DNA of 64,000 bases from Pelomonas sp. Root1217 (GCF_001425705.1 NZ_LMDC01000027.1:251515-315514); one strand, 5' to 3'; counted from the stretch's first letter, positions 43,585 through 60,378 are shown. The notes: generated from the letters alone by a model not told the origin. Made by a program: numbers and translations.

Positions 43585-44444
43585 GTGTCACCGTGGCGGT
43601 CGAAAGCGGCGCGGATGCTGACAACGAGTTCGACCGGCAGCGGGCCGCGAGCGATGGCGTCGAGGTTGCGGCGCAGATTGGCCGGCTTGGCGGTGCCGAC
43701 GATGGCGCTGGCCGCGCCGGTGTGGAAGGCGGCGAAGCGCAGGGCCACGTCAGCCCAATCCGCCTGTGTCTGCAGGTCCATGGCCTTGAAACGGTCCCAG
43801 TACTGGCCCTCGGCGAAGTCGCCCGGACGCTCGGCATGGCGCCACACGGCGCCGGCCAGCGGGCGCTTGGCAATGACACCGATGCCGGCGTGGTCGGCAC
43901 GCGCCGCCCGCGTCTTCAGGTGGGCCTGGTCGCAGACGCTGATGGAGGTCTGCAGGCTGCCGAAGGCGCCGCTGTCGATGGCGAAGTCGATCTCCGCGTT
44001 GTCGCCCGAGTAGGCTGCCACGCGCAGCTTGCCGGCGGCGCGGCAGTCGTTCAGCGCGCGGATGACGTCGCCCCGCTGCAGCACCGGCAGCGGGCAGGAG
44101 TGCAGGTGGACGATGTCCAGCACCTCGGTCTTCATCAGCTTGAGCGCGCGCTCGACGCCTTGCACGATGCAGTCATACGTCCAGTCAGGCACGCCTTCGA
44201 CGCCGTAACCGACCTTGGTGGACAGCACGAACTCCGCGCGACGGTGGGCGATGTGGCGGCCTATGCGCTCTTCGCTGAGGCCATAGCCGCGGGCGGTGTC
44301 GATGAGGTTGAGGCCTTCATCCAGCACGTGGTTGAGCAGGGTGCCGGCCTCGGCCTCGGTCGTGCGCTCGTCGTTGATGTGCATGGCGCCGAAACCCAGC
44401 GTCGACACCTTGAGGCCGGTATTGCCCAGGTTGTTGAAGATCAT
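43566..44444 (-). CDS. Aldo/keto reductase
   Basis: 292 residues with the AKR barrel: GNTGLKVSTLGFGAMH near the start, LIDTARGYGLSEERIG with Asp49 and Tyr54, STKVGYG with Lys77, and VLDIVHLHSC with His115, which together form the usual catalytic tetrad. It would reduce an aldehyde or ketone with NADPH. Its start codon overlaps the stop of the GH13 gene (ATGA), so it is translated behind the maltodextrin enzymes, and its end overlaps the kinase-like gene by 19 bases. Confidence 0.93.
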   Translation of the reverse strand: MIFNNLGNTGLKVSTLGFGAMHINDERTTEAEAGTLLNHVLDEGLNLIDTARGYGLSEERIGRHIAHRRAEFVLSTKVGYGVEGVPDWTYDCIVQGVERALKLMKTEVLDIVHLHSCPLPVLQRGDVIRALNDCRAAGKLRVAAYSGDNAEIDFAIDSGAFGSLQTSISVCDQAHLKTRAARADHAGIGVIAKRPLAGAVWRHAERPGDFAEGQYWDRFKAMDLQTQADWADVALRFAAFHTGAASAIVGTAKPANLRRNLDAIARGPLPVELVVSIRAAFDRHGDTWPGLI

Positions 44445-46816
44445 TGATGGATGAGGACACGGCCGAACAGCGGCGGCACGGTCAGCTGGATCTCGTGGTT
44501 GTTGATGGTGACGCTTTCGCCGTCGAGGGCGTCGCGCAGCGTGCCGGCCTGCATCGGCACGAAGAACTTGACGGTCCTGGCCGTCGCGCTGTTGTTGGTG
44601 GCGGTGAGGGCCCAGGTCTTGCCGTCCTGGCGGGCCAGCACGACGACGTGCTCATCGACGTGCAGCGGCGCGCTCAAGAGGCCATGACGCAGCACCGGCA
44701 GGTCGTGGCGCAGCTTCGTCAGCCGCTTGAAGTCGGCCAGCAGGGCCTCGTCGGGCTGGCCGCCTTCGTCGGCCCAGGGATAGGGCGCGCGGTTGTAGGG
44801 GTCGTCGCCGCCGCCCAGGCCCACTTCGTCGCCGTAGTAGATGGTGGGCGAGCCGGGGTAGGTCATCTGGAAGAAGACGGCCAGGCGCAGGCGCTGCTTG
44901 GCGAGTGGGAGGTCCTTGTCTTCGCCGAAATGATGCAGGGCGCGCGGTTGGTCGTGCGTGGACAGCAGGTTCATCAGCGCCGAAAAAGCCTGCGGTGGGT
45001 AGGCCTCGCGCATCAGTTCTAGGTTGGCGGCCATGAGCTTGCCGCTCTTGCCGGCAGCGTAGTCCAGCACGGCGTTGCGGAAGATGTAGTTCATCGTCGA
45101 GTCGAACATGTCGCCGAGCAAGTACTTGCTCGAATCGAACCAGGTCTCCGCCACGGTCAGCGCGTCGGGCTTCTTCGCCTTCACGGCCTGGCGCCATTCG
45201 CGCCAGAAGTCGTCCGGCACCCAGGGCGCCACGTCCATGCGCCAGCCGGCCGCGCCGCGGTCCAGCCAGAGGTTGGTGACCGAGTCCTTGTCGCGGTAGG
45301 CATAGGACCTGAAGGACGGGTTGCTCTTGTCGATCCCCGGCAGGTCGCTGACACCCACCCAGCCTTGGTATTGCTTGCTGGGGTCGGTCTCATCGGGCTT
45401 GAACTTGAACCAGCCGTAGTAGGGCGAGGCCGGATTGGGCTTGCCGCCGTCGAAGGCGCCACCTGCCGGGAAGTTGCCGTAGCGGTTGAAGTAGGGCGAG
45501 TCCGCGCCGACGTGGTTGAGCGAGGTGTCGGGGATGACGCGGATACCGCGCTTCGCCGCTTCGGCGCACAGGCGCATGAAGTCGTCGTTCGTGCCGAAGG
45601 CCGGGTCGATCTGCTTGTAGTCGGCGGCGTCGTACTTGTGGTTGCTGGGCGCGCGGAACACCGGCGTCAGGTAGATCGCGTTGGCGCCCAGGCTCTTGAT
45701 GTAGTCGAGCTTTTCGATGATGCCGGCGAGGTCGCCGCCGAAGAAGTCGTTGTTGTAGAGCTTGTCGGAGCCGTCCCCGGTGTTCGGCTTGAAGGGCTTC
45801 TCGTTCCAGGTTGCGTGGCGCTCGACGTCGCGGTCCTGGTAGCGGTCCTGCGGCCGGCCGCCGCCGGGGCGTGGATCGTTGGCCTTGTCGCCGTTGCGAA
45901 AGCGCTCGGGGAAGACGTAGTAGTAGACGACGTCCCGGGCCCAGTCAGGCACCTTGAAGTCGGGCGCGTAGACCGTCTGGCGGTAGCGGCGGATGCGGTT
46001 CGTGTTGCTTGGCAGGCGCTCGACGGTGGACGGCCCCATCGAGCCTTTCTCGCGTGTCCAGTAGACCGTGTCCTTGTTGTTCTGCAGCGCGTAGCGGGCG
46101 CCGTCGTAGGTCTCGAGCTCGAACCAGTAGCCATAGATGCCGATCTCGTCGAAGCGGTGGCTGGCGTGAAAGCCGATGCCCAGGCCGCGGGGCTCCGGCG
46201 TCATGGCGATGCGCGCCAGCGGCTCGTAGGCCAGTTGCTCCTGGTTGCCGGTCATGCGGCGGCGCTCAATGACGAGGGTGGCGTGCTTCAGCCCCGGCGC
46301 GTTGTTGCCGACACGGAAGGTGATCTCGCTGCCCTTGGGCTGGGCGCCGAAAGGGGTCTTGGCCTGGGCGCTGCGCGAATCGAAACCGGCGGTCAGCACG
46401 GCGCGGTCGGTGATGGGGTGGGGCGGCGTGGGCTTGAAGGTTCGGGGGCCGACCGTGAGCGTGGCGCTGCCGTCGGCAGCAAGGCTGAAACGCAGCGTGT
46501 GTTCGCCGCTGAAGTCGCGCTTGAGGTTGCCGGTCGCACCGCGGCTGGGCTGCCCGTTGGCGTCGGCCGCAAAGGTGAGGGCCGGGGTCCAGTCCTCGTC
46601 GGCCAGCTTGAACTCCTGCTTGCCCTTGGCGTTGAGGTTGAGGTAGTAGGCATCGCAGCGGTACTCGAAGGCCTGCTCGTCCTGGGCGGCCCAGTTGTTC
46701 AGGCCGCCGCGCAGGTAAAGGGTGGCGTCGCCGAGGGGCGCGGGTTTGCAATCGGCTGCAAAGGCCGCGGGGGCAAGCAAAAGCAGCGCCGCACACAGCG
46801 CAAGTGTTCTCAACAT
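44441..46816 (-). CDS. Exported GH13 neopullulanase/cyclomaltodextrinase-like enzyme
   Basis: 791 residues from the ATG at 46814-46816; a longer frame runs through malG. A signal peptide ends near APAAFAA, so it works in the periplasm. An N-terminal beta domain (about 25-300) with TLYLRGGLNNWAAQDEQAFE resembles a starch-binding or CDase N domain. The barrel follows (VVYYYVFPERFRNGD), with Asp528 in GWRMDVAP, Glu557 in VAETW and Asp622 in LSTHDQPR as catalytic residues. It would cleave maltodextrin, cyclodextrin or pullulan before ABC import. It is last in the malK-malE-malF-malG run and five bases from the malG stop. Confidence 0.94.
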   Translation of the reverse strand: MLRTLALCAALLLLAPAAFAADCKPAPLGDATLYLRGGLNNWAAQDEQAFEYRCDAYYLNLNAKGKQEFKLADEDWTPALTFAADANGQPSRGATGNLKRDFSGEHTLRFSLAADGSATLTVGPRTFKPTPPHPITDRAVLTAGFDSRSAQAKTPFGAQPKGSEITFRVGNNAPGLKHATLVIERRRMTGNQEQLAYEPLARIAMTPEPRGLGIGFHASHRFDEIGIYGYWFELETYDGARYALQNNKDTVYWTREKGSMGPSTVERLPSNTNRIRRYRQTVYAPDFKVPDWARDVVYYYVFPERFRNGDKANDPRPGGGRPQDRYQDRDVERHATWNEKPFKPNTGDGSDKLYNNDFFGGDLAGIIEKLDYIKSLGANAIYLTPVFRAPSNHKYDAADYKQIDPAFGTNDDFMRLCAEAAKRGIRVIPDTSLNHVGADSPYFNRYGNFPAGGAFDGGKPNPASPYYGWFKFKPDETDPSKQYQGWVGVSDLPGIDKSNPSFRSYAYRDKDSVTNLWLDRGAAGWRMDVAPWVPDDFWREWRQAVKAKKPDALTVAETWFDSSKYLLGDMFDSTMNYIFRNAVLDYAAGKSGKLMAANLELMREAYPPQAFSALMNLLSTHDQPRALHHFGEDKDLPLAKQRLRLAVFFQMTYPGSPTIYYGDEVGLGGGDDPYNRAPYPWADEGGQPDEALLADFKRLTKLRHDLPVLRHGLLSAPLHVDEHVVVLARQDGKTWALTATNNSATARTVKFFVPMQAGTLRDALDGESVTINNHEIQLTVPPLFGRVLIHQ

Positions 46817-46821
46817 TGGGA

Positions 46822-47712
46822 TCAGCCCTTGACGCCGCCCGCAGTCAGGCCGGAAACGATCCAGCGCTGGGCGAGCAGGAAGACCAGCGTGATCGGCAGG
46901 CCCGACAGCACGGCCGCCGCCGCGAAGTCGCCCCACAGGAAACGTTGGTCGTGCAGGAAATATTTGGAGCCGACGGCGAGCGTGAGGTTGCCCTCCTCGC
47001 GCAGCAGGATGGAGGCGACCGGGTACTCGATGATGGTGCCGATGAAGGCCAGCACGAAGACCACCATCAGGATGGGCACGGCCATGGGCAGCAGCACGCG
47101 CGAGAAGGCCTGCCAATGCGTGGCGCCGTCGACCTTGGCGTTCTCCTCGATCTCGACGGGGATGGTCTCGAAGTAGCCCTTGATCGTCCACACATGGGTG
47201 GCGATGCCGCCCAGGTAGGCCAGCACCAGGCCGGCGTGGGTCTCGATGCCCAGCGCCGGCATATAGGTGCCGATGGTCTCGAAGATGGCGTAGATGGCCA
47301 CCAGCGCCAGCACCGGCGGGAACATCTGCAAGAGCAGCATGCCGTTGAGCACCGGCTTGCTGAAGCTGAACTTCAGTCGCGCAAAGGCGTAGGCCGCGGT
47401 CGTCGAGATGGCGACGATGAGGAAGGCGGAAGCCGTGGCGATCTTGATGGAGTTCCACAGCCAGGTCAGCACCGGGAAGGGCGGCTGCACCAGGCTGCCG
47501 TCCGCCGCCTGGTAGGGGATGCCGAGCGCCAGCTTCCAATGTTCCAGGCTGATCTCGGTCGGGATCAGGCTGCCGGTGGCGAAGTTGCCGGGGCGCAGCG
47601 AGATGGACACGACGGCCAGCAGCGGGAACAGCGTGATGGCGATGAAGACCCACATCACCGCGTGTGCGGCGAAGGTGCGCCAGCGGGCTTGTTTGCCGAG
47701 AACGATGGCCAA
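46822..47712 (-). CDS. malG: Maltose/maltodextrin ABC transporter permease MalG
   Basis: 296 residues from a TTG start at 47712 ([20 protein letters not shown]), the same length as E. coli MalG, with GGAG eight bases upstream. An ATG far upstream (47808) would begin inside the inverted repeat between malF and malG and is not preferred. Six transmembrane segments and the permease loop [15 protein letters not shown] (the EAA motif contacting the ATPase) are visible. It forms the inner-membrane channel with MalF. An inverted repeat of 73 bases separates it from malF. Confidence 0.93.
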   Translation of the reverse strand: MAIVLGKQARWRTFAAHAVMWVFIAITLFPLLAVVSISLRPGNFATGSLIPTEISLEHWKLALGIPYQAADGSLVQPPFPVLTWLWNSIKIATASAFLIVAISTTAAYAFARLKFSFSKPVLNGMLLLQMFPPVLALVAIYAIFETIGTYMPALGIETHAGLVLAYLGGIATHVWTIKGYFETIPVEIEENAKVDGATHWQAFSRVLLPMAVPILMVVFVLAFIGTIIEYPVASILLREEGNLTLAVGSKYFLHDQRFLWGDFAAAAVLSGLPITLVFLLAQRWIVSGLTAGGVKG

Positions 47713-47731
47713 TTCAGAACTCCAAATACTT

Positions 47732-47804
47732 AACCACGGAGGCACAGAGACACAGAGGAAATCCACATGGAGGCTTTTCTCTGTGCCTCCGTGCCTCTGT
47801 GGTT
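47732..47804. repeat. Inverted repeat between malF and malG
   Basis: Arms at 47732-47757 (AACCACGGAGGCAC...) and 47779-47804 are 26 bases each and match at 23 positions. In RNA this forms a long imperfect stem with a 21-base loop. A second copy of the same family lies at 56690-56761 between glgB and glgX. Confidence 0.8.
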
Positions 47805-47812
47805 GCATTTCT

Positions 47813-49393
47813 TCATTTCTGTGCCTTTGCGGACAGCCGCAAGTTGATCAGCGACAGCGCCGCCACGAGGAAGAAGATCAGCGTCGAGATCGCCGCGGCC
47901 AGGCCGAAGTCGGAGCCCGAGTCGCGGAAGGCGATGCGGTAGGTGTAGCTGACGAGGATGTCGGTCTGGCCCGCGGGCAGCTTGGTGGACAGGAAGTCCG
48001 GCCGGCCGTCGGTCAGCAGGGCGATCAGCACGAAGTTGTTGAAATTGAAGGCGAAGGCGCTGACCAGCAGCGGCGCCAGCGGCTTGATGATCAGCGGCGC
48101 CGTGATCTTGAAGAAGTTGGTGGCGGGGCTGGCGCCGGCCAGGGCCGAGGCCTCGTACAGGTCGGCGGGGATGGCCTTCAGCAGGCCCGAGCACAGGATC
48201 ATCACGTAGGGGTAGCCCAGCCAGACATTGACGATGACGAGCATGGTCTTGGCCAGCAGCGGGTCGGCAAACCAGGCGGGCTTGACGCCGAACAGCGCGT
48301 TCAGGATCGCGTTGATTTCGCCGAAGTTCTGGTTGAACAGGCCTTTGAACACCAGGATGGAGATGAAGCCCGGCACCGCATACGGCAGGAAGAGCAGCGT
48401 GCGGTAGGTGGTGCGGTACTTCATGCCCTCCCAGTTCAGCATCACCGCGAACAGCATGCCGATGGCCGTGGCGAAGAAGACGGTAAGCGCCGAGAACAGC
48501 ACCGTCCACGTGAAGATCGACAGGAAGGGGCCGCGGAACTCGGCGTCGAACAGCATGCGGGCGTAGTTGGCCGCACCGATGAAGGCCTTGAAGCCCGGCT
48601 GCAGGACTTCGCCCGAGGCGGTTTCGAAGAAGCCAGTGTCGCGGTTCGGCTTGAACACGAGGCCGTCCGCGGTGCGTGTCAGGTTGCCGTCGGTGTTCGG
48701 GGCCCATTGCGGCTTGACGGGGCCGTACTCGCGCAGGCCGAGGTAGTGCAGTTCGGTCTTGTCGGGCTGCACGAGCACCAGCCGGGCCAGCGCCTCGCGG
48801 TGCTTGATCAGCTCGGGCAAGGGCAGGGCGGTTCCAGTCGGCGTGGACGAGGCGTCTGCTGCGGCCAGGTCCACGCGCAGTTCCTTGCCGGCGCGCAGGG
48901 CCAGCGGCGGAGAAACCCAGCGAGGTGCGGGTTCGCCCTCGACGCGCAAGGCGAGCCGGAATTCGGCGCCATTGGCATGCAGGCTGTAGGCCAGCACCTG
49001 GTCCTCGACGGCGTCGTGCTGCTCCAGCAGGTACTCGCGCACGCGGCTCTCGCTGAGCAGGTGGGTGCTGGAGTAGTTGGTGAAGCCGATCTGCGCGGTG
49101 TAGACCAGTGGGAAGGCGATGAAGACCAGCATGCCGGCAATGCCGGGGAAGAGGTAGCGCCAGGCGAAGCCACCGCGGCTGAGATAGACGTAGAAGCCAG
49201 CCGTGAAGAGCAGCAGCAGGCCCGCGGCCCAGGCGGCCTGGCCGGTCGTGTAGACGACGAAAACCAGATACAGCGCGGCCACGATGGCGGCGGCGGCGAG
49301 CGGCCAGTGCAGCCACTTGGCCAGCTTTGCGGCCAAGGTGGGCGGCAGCGTCGAGTAGGCGCCCTGGCCGAGGGAGGAAGAGAGCGCAGTCAT
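47813..49393 (-). CDS. malF: Maltose/maltodextrin ABC transporter permease MalF
   Basis: 526 residues. It has N-terminal membrane helices, a large periplasmic loop (about 120-280) as in MalF, then the permease core with [19 protein letters not shown] (EAA motif) and C-terminal helices. It pairs with MalG and receives substrate from MalE. Its ATG overlaps the malE stop by four bases (ATGA). The extra early helices and loop match the enteric MalF layout, which supports maltodextrin rather than another sugar. Confidence 0.95.
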   Translation of the reverse strand: MTALSSSLGQGAYSTLPPTLAAKLAKWLHWPLAAAAIVAALYLVFVVYTTGQAAWAAGLLLLFTAGFYVYLSRGGFAWRYLFPGIAGMLVFIAFPLVYTAQIGFTNYSSTHLLSESRVREYLLEQHDAVEDQVLAYSLHANGAEFRLALRVEGEPAPRWVSPPLALRAGKELRVDLAAADASSTPTGTALPLPELIKHREALARLVLVQPDKTELHYLGLREYGPVKPQWAPNTDGNLTRTADGLVFKPNRDTGFFETASGEVLQPGFKAFIGAANYARMLFDAEFRGPFLSIFTWTVLFSALTVFFATAIGMLFAVMLNWEGMKYRTTYRTLLFLPYAVPGFISILVFKGLFNQNFGEINAILNALFGVKPAWFADPLLAKTMLVIVNVWLGYPYVMILCSGLLKAIPADLYEASALAGASPATNFFKITAPLIIKPLAPLLVSAFAFNFNNFVLIALLTDGRPDFLSTKLPAGQTDILVSYTYRIAFRDSGSDFGLAAAISTLIFFLVAALSLINLRLSAKAQK

Positions 49394-50555
49394 TTGTTCA
49401 GCAGCATCCGTGCGGCAGCGCCGTCGAGCGCGTCCTTGGGGGATTGCAGTCCGTTGGTGATGGCCTCCAGCGCCGCGTCCATCGCGGTCCAGAAGCGGCC
49501 GACCTCGGGAATGTTGGGGATCGGCGCGCCATTGCGGGCGTTGGTCATGCTGGCCGCGATCAGCGGGTTGACGGACAGCTCGGCGTAGAAGGCCTTGTTG
49601 GCCGGCACGCCGATGGGCACGTCGGCATCCAGCACCTTCAGCGCCTCGGGACGCATCAGGTGGTTCTCGATGAACTCCTTGGCGATGTCCTTGTTCTTGC
49701 TGGGCGCTGAGATCATGCAGCCCAGCACGCCGACAAAGCTCTTGCTCGGCTTGCCGGCGACGACGGCCGGGATGGGCGCCACGCCGATGTCGATCTTGGC
49801 CCGCTTGGCGTTGTCCCAGGCCCAGGGGCCGGAGATCATCATGGCCACCTCGCCGCGGGCGAAGGCCGATTCCATCTCGGCATAGCGCGCGCCGCGGGGC
49901 ATGTGGCCGCCCTGGATGAGGCGCTCGATCATCTGCGCGCCCGCCAGCGCGCCGGCGTTGTTGACGTCCACCTGCCTGGGGTCGAAGTCACCCTGGGCGT
50001 CGCGGCCGAAGATGACGCCACCCGCGCCGGCAATCATGGGCCAGGTGAAGAAGCTCTTGTTGTAGTCCCACAGCACGGCGTGCTTGCCTTGCTGGGCGAG
50101 CTTCCTGTCCAGCGCGATCACTTCGTCCCAGGTCGCGGGCGGCGTCGGCACCAGAGCCTTGTTGTAGATGAGGCCGGTCGTCTCGATGGCGATGGGGTAA
50201 CCCCAGATGCGGCCGCGATAGCTGAGCGCCTTCCAGGCCTGCTCCTCGGACTCGGCCTTCAGCCTGGCCGATGGGCGCAGCGGCGTCAGCAGCCCGGCCT
50301 TGGCCCATTCGCCGATACGGTCATGCGGCCAGCAGAAGATGTCCGGCCCCTTGCCGGCGCCGGCGGCCTGCTGGAATTTGTCGGTGGGATCGACCGGATG
50401 CTCGACGACCACCTTGACGCCGGAGGCCTTCTCGAAGGCATCGCCCACCTTCTGCAGGCCGTTGTAGGCCTTGTCGCCATTGATCCAGACGAGGAGCTTG
50501 GAAGATTCGGCCAGGGCCGGCGCCGCCGCGAGCGCGACCAGCAGAGGCAACCACT

Positions 50556-50559
<4 letters not shown>
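49390..50559 (-). CDS. malE: Periplasmic maltose/maltodextrin-binding protein
   Basis: 389 residues with a signal peptide ending near PALAES. The mature protein shows MalE signatures: [50 protein letters not shown] and [14 protein letters not shown], including the aromatic residues that stack on glucose rings. It delivers maltodextrins to MalFG. It is coupled on both sides by four-base overlaps (malK upstream, malF downstream). Confidence 0.95.
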
Positions 50560-51677
<1,118 letters not shown>

Positions 51678-51759
51678 TTCCTAACCTTTCAGTCGCCAGT
51701 CGCGAGCGCCCGGCTTGTCTCATCGAATCGGGCTCAAATTTCTTGTCTTAGCCCGTCTT

Positions 51760-51795
51760 TGTAGACAATATACATTCCGAATTCAGCGAGAACAA
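51760..51795 (-). promoter_or_regulatory. malK operon promoter with HexR-like site
   Basis: On the minus strand, TTGTTC (51790-51795), 17 bases, then TATATT (51767-51772) form a strong-looking sigma-70 promoter. The site TGTAGACAATATACA (51760-51774) covers the -10 box and is a degenerate copy of the palindrome found elsewhere in the window. This geometry predicts repression of the uptake operon. Confidence 0.65.
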
Positions 51796-51869
51796 CAGAA
51801 AAGACCCGCTTGAATCTTCGTGAAACCCTTACAGATCAAGCGTTTGCAAAACGCACCGGGTTTTCCCGA

Positions 51870-51884
51870 TGTAGTCAAACTACA
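51870..51884. promoter_or_regulatory. HexR-like operator before glgP
   Basis: TGTAGTCAAACTACA is a palindrome with six-base perfect arms, the best match in the window to the HexR consensus as I recall it. It lies 83 bases before the glgP start in the divergent malK-glgP gap. A TTGCAA box at 51844-51849 could be the -35, but the -10 is unclear. Confidence 0.7.
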
Positions 51885-51941
51885 CAACGAGCCAGAGCTG
51901 CCCGATACTTCAGCCAACGCTGCATGTCGCGTAGCATTCTT

Positions 51942-51959
51942 GCCCCCGTCGCTGGGGGC
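51942..51959 (+). promoter_or_regulatory. Hairpin covering the glgP ribosome site
   Basis: GCCCCC (51942-51947) can pair with GGGGGC (51954-51959). The GGGGG run is the only purine-rich ribosome-site candidate, nine bases before the ATG at 51968, so the hairpin could limit translation. The evidence is purely structural. Confidence 0.4.
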
Positions 51960-51967
51960 CGGCACTG

Positions 51968-54493
<2,526 letters not shown>

Positions 54494-54495
54494 CG

Positions 54496-56673
54496 ATGAT
54501 CAACGAAGCCGACCTTGATGCCCTGCTGGCGGGCCGCCATGCCGATCCTTTCGGCCGGCTGGGCCTGCATGCGGATGACAACGGTCGGCTCTGGGCGCGT
54601 GTGCTGCTGCCCGGCGCCTCGCAGGTGGCACTGCTGGACGCTGGCAGCAAGAAGCACATCGTCGACCTGGAAGAGCGCCGTGGCGGCTTCTTCGAGGCCC
54701 AGGTGCCGCGACGCAAGCATCGCTTCGACTACCGCCTGGCCGTGCATTGGACGGGAGGTGGGGAGGGCGTCTACGCTGACCCCTACAACTTCTACCCCCA
54801 GCTGGGCGACGATCAGCTCAAGGCCTTCGCCGAAGGCCGCAACTTCCGGCCCTGGCTGAGCCTGGGTGCACATGTCGTGCAGTACGGCGACGTCAGCGGC
54901 GTGCGCTTCGCGGTCTGGGCGCCGAACGCGAAGCGCGTCAGCGTCGTCGGCAACTTCAACAACTGGGACGGCCGTCGCCATCCGATGCGGCTGCGCCACC
55001 TGGCCGGCGTGTGGGAAATCTTCGTGCCGCACGCCATCGAGGGCGACCTCTACAAGTTCGAGATCGTCAACGGCAACGGCGCGCTGCTGCCGCTCAAGGC
55101 CGACCCCTATGCCCGCCGCGCCCAGCTGCGGCCGGAGACGGCCAGCGTCGTCGCGGCCCTGCCCGAGCCGACGCCGCTGCCGCGCCAGCGCGAGCGCGCC
55201 AACCGGCGTGAGTCGCCCATCAGCGTCTACGAGGCTCACGCCGCGTCCTGGCGACGCGGCGTGGCCGGTGACTTCCCGACCTGGGACGAGCTCGCCGAGC
55301 ACCTGCCTGCCTACGTGGCCGACATGGGCTTCACCCATGTGCAGCTCATGCCCATCAGCGAGCATCCCTTCGACGGCTCCTGGGGCTACCAGACGCTGGG
55401 CATGTACGCCCCCAGTGCGCGCTTCGGCCCGCCCGAGGGCTTCGCCCGCTTCGTCAAGGCTTGCCACGAGCAGGGCCTGGGCCTGCTGCTGGACTGGGTG
55501 CCGGCCCATTTCCCGGCCGACGCTCATGGCCTGGCGGAGTTCGATGGCACGCGCCTCTACGAGTACGCCGACCCCAAGGAAGGCTTCCACCGCGACTGGA
55601 ACACGCTGATCTACAACTTCGCCCGCACCGAGGTGCGCGAGTTCCTGATCGGCAGCGCGACCTACTGGATCGAGCGCTGGGGCGTGGACGGCCTGCGCGT
55701 GGACGCGGTGGCCAGCATGCTCTACCGCGACTACTCGCGGCCCGCGGGCGAATGGATTCCCAACATCCGCGGCGGCCGCGAGAACCTCGAGGCCATCTCC
55801 ATGCTGCGCGAGATGAACGAGCATGTTGGCGAGATCGCGGGTGCCGTCACCGTGGCCGAGGAAAGCACAAGTTTTCCTGGTGTTTCGTCACCGACTTATG
55901 CCGGGGGACTGGGCTTCCATTACAAATGGAACATGGGCTGGATGAACGACACCTTGCGCTACATGGCCGAGGACCCGATCAACCGCCGCTGGCATCACGA
56001 CAAGATGACCTTCGGCCTGATCTACGCGTTCAGCGAGAACTTCATGCTGCCCATCTCGCACGACGAGGTCGTGCATGGCAAGGGCAGCATGCTGGCCAAG
56101 ATGCCGGGCGACGACTGGCAAAAGTTCGCCAACCTGCGCGCCTACTACGGCTTCATGTGGGGCCACCCCGGCAAGAAGCTGCTCTTCATGGGCCAGGAGT
56201 TTGCCCAGCGCCAGGAGTGGAACCATGCAGAGGGCCTGCCCTGGGGCCTGCTGGAGGACGACCGCCACGCCGGCGTGCAGCGCCTGGTGCGCGACCTGAA
56301 CAAGCTTTACCGCGAGCACAGCGCACTGCACCGGCTCGACTGCGAGGCGGGCGGTTTCGAATGGATCAGCGCCCATGACGCCGAGCATTCCATCTACGCC
56401 TGGGTGCGCCGCGACGGCACGGGTCGCATGGTGGTGGTGGTCGTCAACATGACGCCGGTCCCTCGCGAAGGCTACTCGCTGGGCGTGCCCGATGGCGTGA
56501 CCGCCTGGCGCGAGGCGCTGAACACCGATTCGGCCTACTACGGCGGCAGCAACATGGGCAACGGTGTCGCGGCCGCCGGGCTGCCGGTGCAGGCCCAGCC
56601 GGCGCATGGGCGGCGCCTGTCCATCACGATCAACCTGCCGCCGCTGGCGACCTTGTTCTTCGTTCCGATCTGA
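54496..56673 (+). CDS. glgB: 1,4-alpha-glucan branching enzyme
   Basis: 725 residues, two bases after the glgP stop. It has the N-terminal GlgB module ([19 protein letters not shown]), a CBM48 with [19 protein letters not shown], and the GH13 barrel with [11 protein letters not shown], the nucleophile Asp403 in [16 protein letters not shown], and the AEES motif at about 454-457 with the acid/base Glu. It makes alpha-1,6 branches in glycogen. The first 100 residues belong to the longer, enteric-like GlgB form. It lacks an evident ribosome site, so coupling to glgP is likely. Confidence 0.96.
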   Translation: MINEADLDALLAGRHADPFGRLGLHADDNGRLWARVLLPGASQVALLDAGSKKHIVDLEERRGGFFEAQVPRRKHRFDYRLAVHWTGGGEGVYADPYNFYPQLGDDQLKAFAEGRNFRPWLSLGAHVVQYGDVSGVRFAVWAPNAKRVSVVGNFNNWDGRRHPMRLRHLAGVWEIFVPHAIEGDLYKFEIVNGNGALLPLKADPYARRAQLRPETASVVAALPEPTPLPRQRERANRRESPISVYEAHAASWRRGVAGDFPTWDELAEHLPAYVADMGFTHVQLMPISEHPFDGSWGYQTLGMYAPSARFGPPEGFARFVKACHEQGLGLLLDWVPAHFPADAHGLAEFDGTRLYEYADPKEGFHRDWNTLIYNFARTEVREFLIGSATYWIERWGVDGLRVDAVASMLYRDYSRPAGEWIPNIRGGRENLEAISMLREMNEHVGEIAGAVTVAEESTSFPGVSSPTYAGGLGFHYKWNMGWMNDTLRYMAEDPINRRWHHDKMTFGLIYAFSENFMLPISHDEVVHGKGSMLAKMPGDDWQKFANLRAYYGFMWGHPGKKLLFMGQEFAQRQEWNHAEGLPWGLLEDDRHAGVQRLVRDLNKLYREHSALHRLDCEAGGFEWISAHDAEHSIYAWVRRDGTGRMVVVVVNMTPVPREGYSLGVPDGVTAWREALNTDSAYYGGSNMGNGVAAAGLPVQAQPAHGRRLSITINLPPLATLFFVPI

Positions 56674-56689
56674 AATGGAACCCAAAGGC

Positions 56690-56761
56690 AACCACAGAGG
56701 CACAGAGGCACTGAGGAAACACAGAGGCTGCAAATCTCTGCGCCTCGGTGCCTCTGTGGTT
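56690..56761. repeat. Inverted repeat between glgB and glgX
   Basis: Arms at 56690-56715 (AACCACAGAGGCAC...) and 56736-56761 match at 23 of 26 positions, with a 20-base loop. It belongs to the same repeat family as 47732-47804. It lies in the only sizeable gap (109 bases) inside the glg operon, so it may tune glgX expression. Confidence 0.8.
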
Positions 56762-56782
56762 GCATTTCCTCAGTCTCTCTAG

Positions 56783-58857
<2,075 letters not shown>

Positions 58858-58861
<4 letters not shown>

Positions 58862-60369
58862 ATCTGAACCAACGCTCCTCCGGTGTGCTGCTGCACATCA
58901 CCTCGCTGCCCGGCCCGCATGGCATGGGCGACTTCGGCCCGGATGCCTACCGCTTCGTCGACTGGCTGCAGTCCGCCGGCCAGTCCATCTGGCAGCTACT
59001 GCCGACGACACCCATCGGCCCCGGCGACAGCCCCTACCAGGGCGTGTCGGCCTTCGCCGGCAGCCAGTGGATGGTGGCGCTGGAGCCGCTGATCGCCAAG
59101 GGCTGGCTGGCCCAGCCGAGCGTTCCGGCCTTCAACGCCAGCCTGATCAACTACGGCGAGGTCACGCCCTGGCGCGAGCAGCAGCTGCGCGCCGCCGCCA
59201 AGGGCTTCTTCGCCAATGCGGCCGACGCCGACCGCATCGCCTTCGCCAAGTGGTGCCTGCAAGCGCAGAGCTGGCTGGACGACTACGCCCTCTTCATGGC
59301 CATCCGCTCGCCGCTGAAGGGTCAGCCCTGGTGGGAATGGAGCGAAGGCTTGAAGAAGCGCCAGTCCGCGGCGTTGGCCGCGGCGCGCAAGGAATACGCC
59401 GACGAGATCGCCTTCTGGCAGTTCGTGCAGTGGCAGTTCGACGTGCAGATCCAGTCGCTCAAGGTCTACGCCAACGAGCGTGGCGTGCACCTGATGGGTG
59501 ATCTGCCCATCTTCGTGGCCCACGACAGCGCCGACTGCTGGTCGCGCCCCGACCTCTACGAACTGGACGACGACTTCCAGACCACCGTGGTGGCCGGCGT
59601 GCCGCCCGACGACCTGGGGCCGCTGGGCCAGCGCTGGGGCAACCCGCTCTACCGCTGGGACCGGATGGCCGAGGAGAACTACGCCTGGTGGACAGCCCGC
59701 ATCCAGCGCGCGCTGAGCCAGGCCGACGTCTTCCGCATCGACCACTTCCGCGGGTTTGCCGGCTACTACGAAATCCCCGCCAGCAGCCCCGACGCCAAGC
59801 AGGGCCGGTGGCTGACCGGACCCGGCATGGCTCTCTTCGACGCCATCAAGCAAGCCCTGGGTCCGCTGCCCATCGTGGCCGAGGACCTGGGCTTCATCAC
59901 CGACGACGTGCACGCGCTGCGCGATGGCTGTGGCTTCCCCGGCATGAAGATCCTGCAATTCGCCTTTGGTGCCGAGGGCGACCACGAGTTCCTGCCGCAC
60001 ATGTGGCCCAGGACGTCGGTGGCCTACACCGGCACGCATGACAACGACACGGTGCGCGGCTGGTGGGACCAAGCCAAGCCTCGCGAGCGCGCGTTTGCGG
60101 GCTCCTACCTCGCCTGCGGCGACCACGACGTGCACTGGGCCATGATCCGCGCCTGCGCCAATTCGGTGGCCAACATGGCCGTCTACCCGCTGCAGGACGT
60201 GCTCGGGCTGGGCAGCGCCCACCGCATGAACGTGCCGGGCATCCTGGGTGGCAATTGGGGCTGGCGCTTCCAGTGGGGCATGCTGGGCAGCGAGCCGGCC
60301 CGTGTGCTCGGCCTCATTACCGCGGCTTCGGGCCGGGGCCCGTTCGAGCTGTTGAAGCTGCCCGCCTGA
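58858..60369 (+). CDS. malQ: 4-alpha-glucanotransferase (amylomaltase)
   Basis: 503 residues, coupled to glgX by ATGA. It is a GH77 enzyme: SSGVLLHITSLPGPHGMGDF at the start, TPIGPGDSPYQGVSAFAGS, DLPIFVAHDSADCW, FRIDHFRGFAGYYEIPA with the nucleophile Asp, AEDLGFITDDV with the acid/base Glu, and YTGTHDNDTVRGWWD. It transfers maltodextrin units, making longer chains for GlgP and free glucose for the glucokinases. It is the last gene of the glg operon, followed by a GC-rich hairpin. Confidence 0.96.
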
Positions 60370-60378
60370 CGCTGCAGG

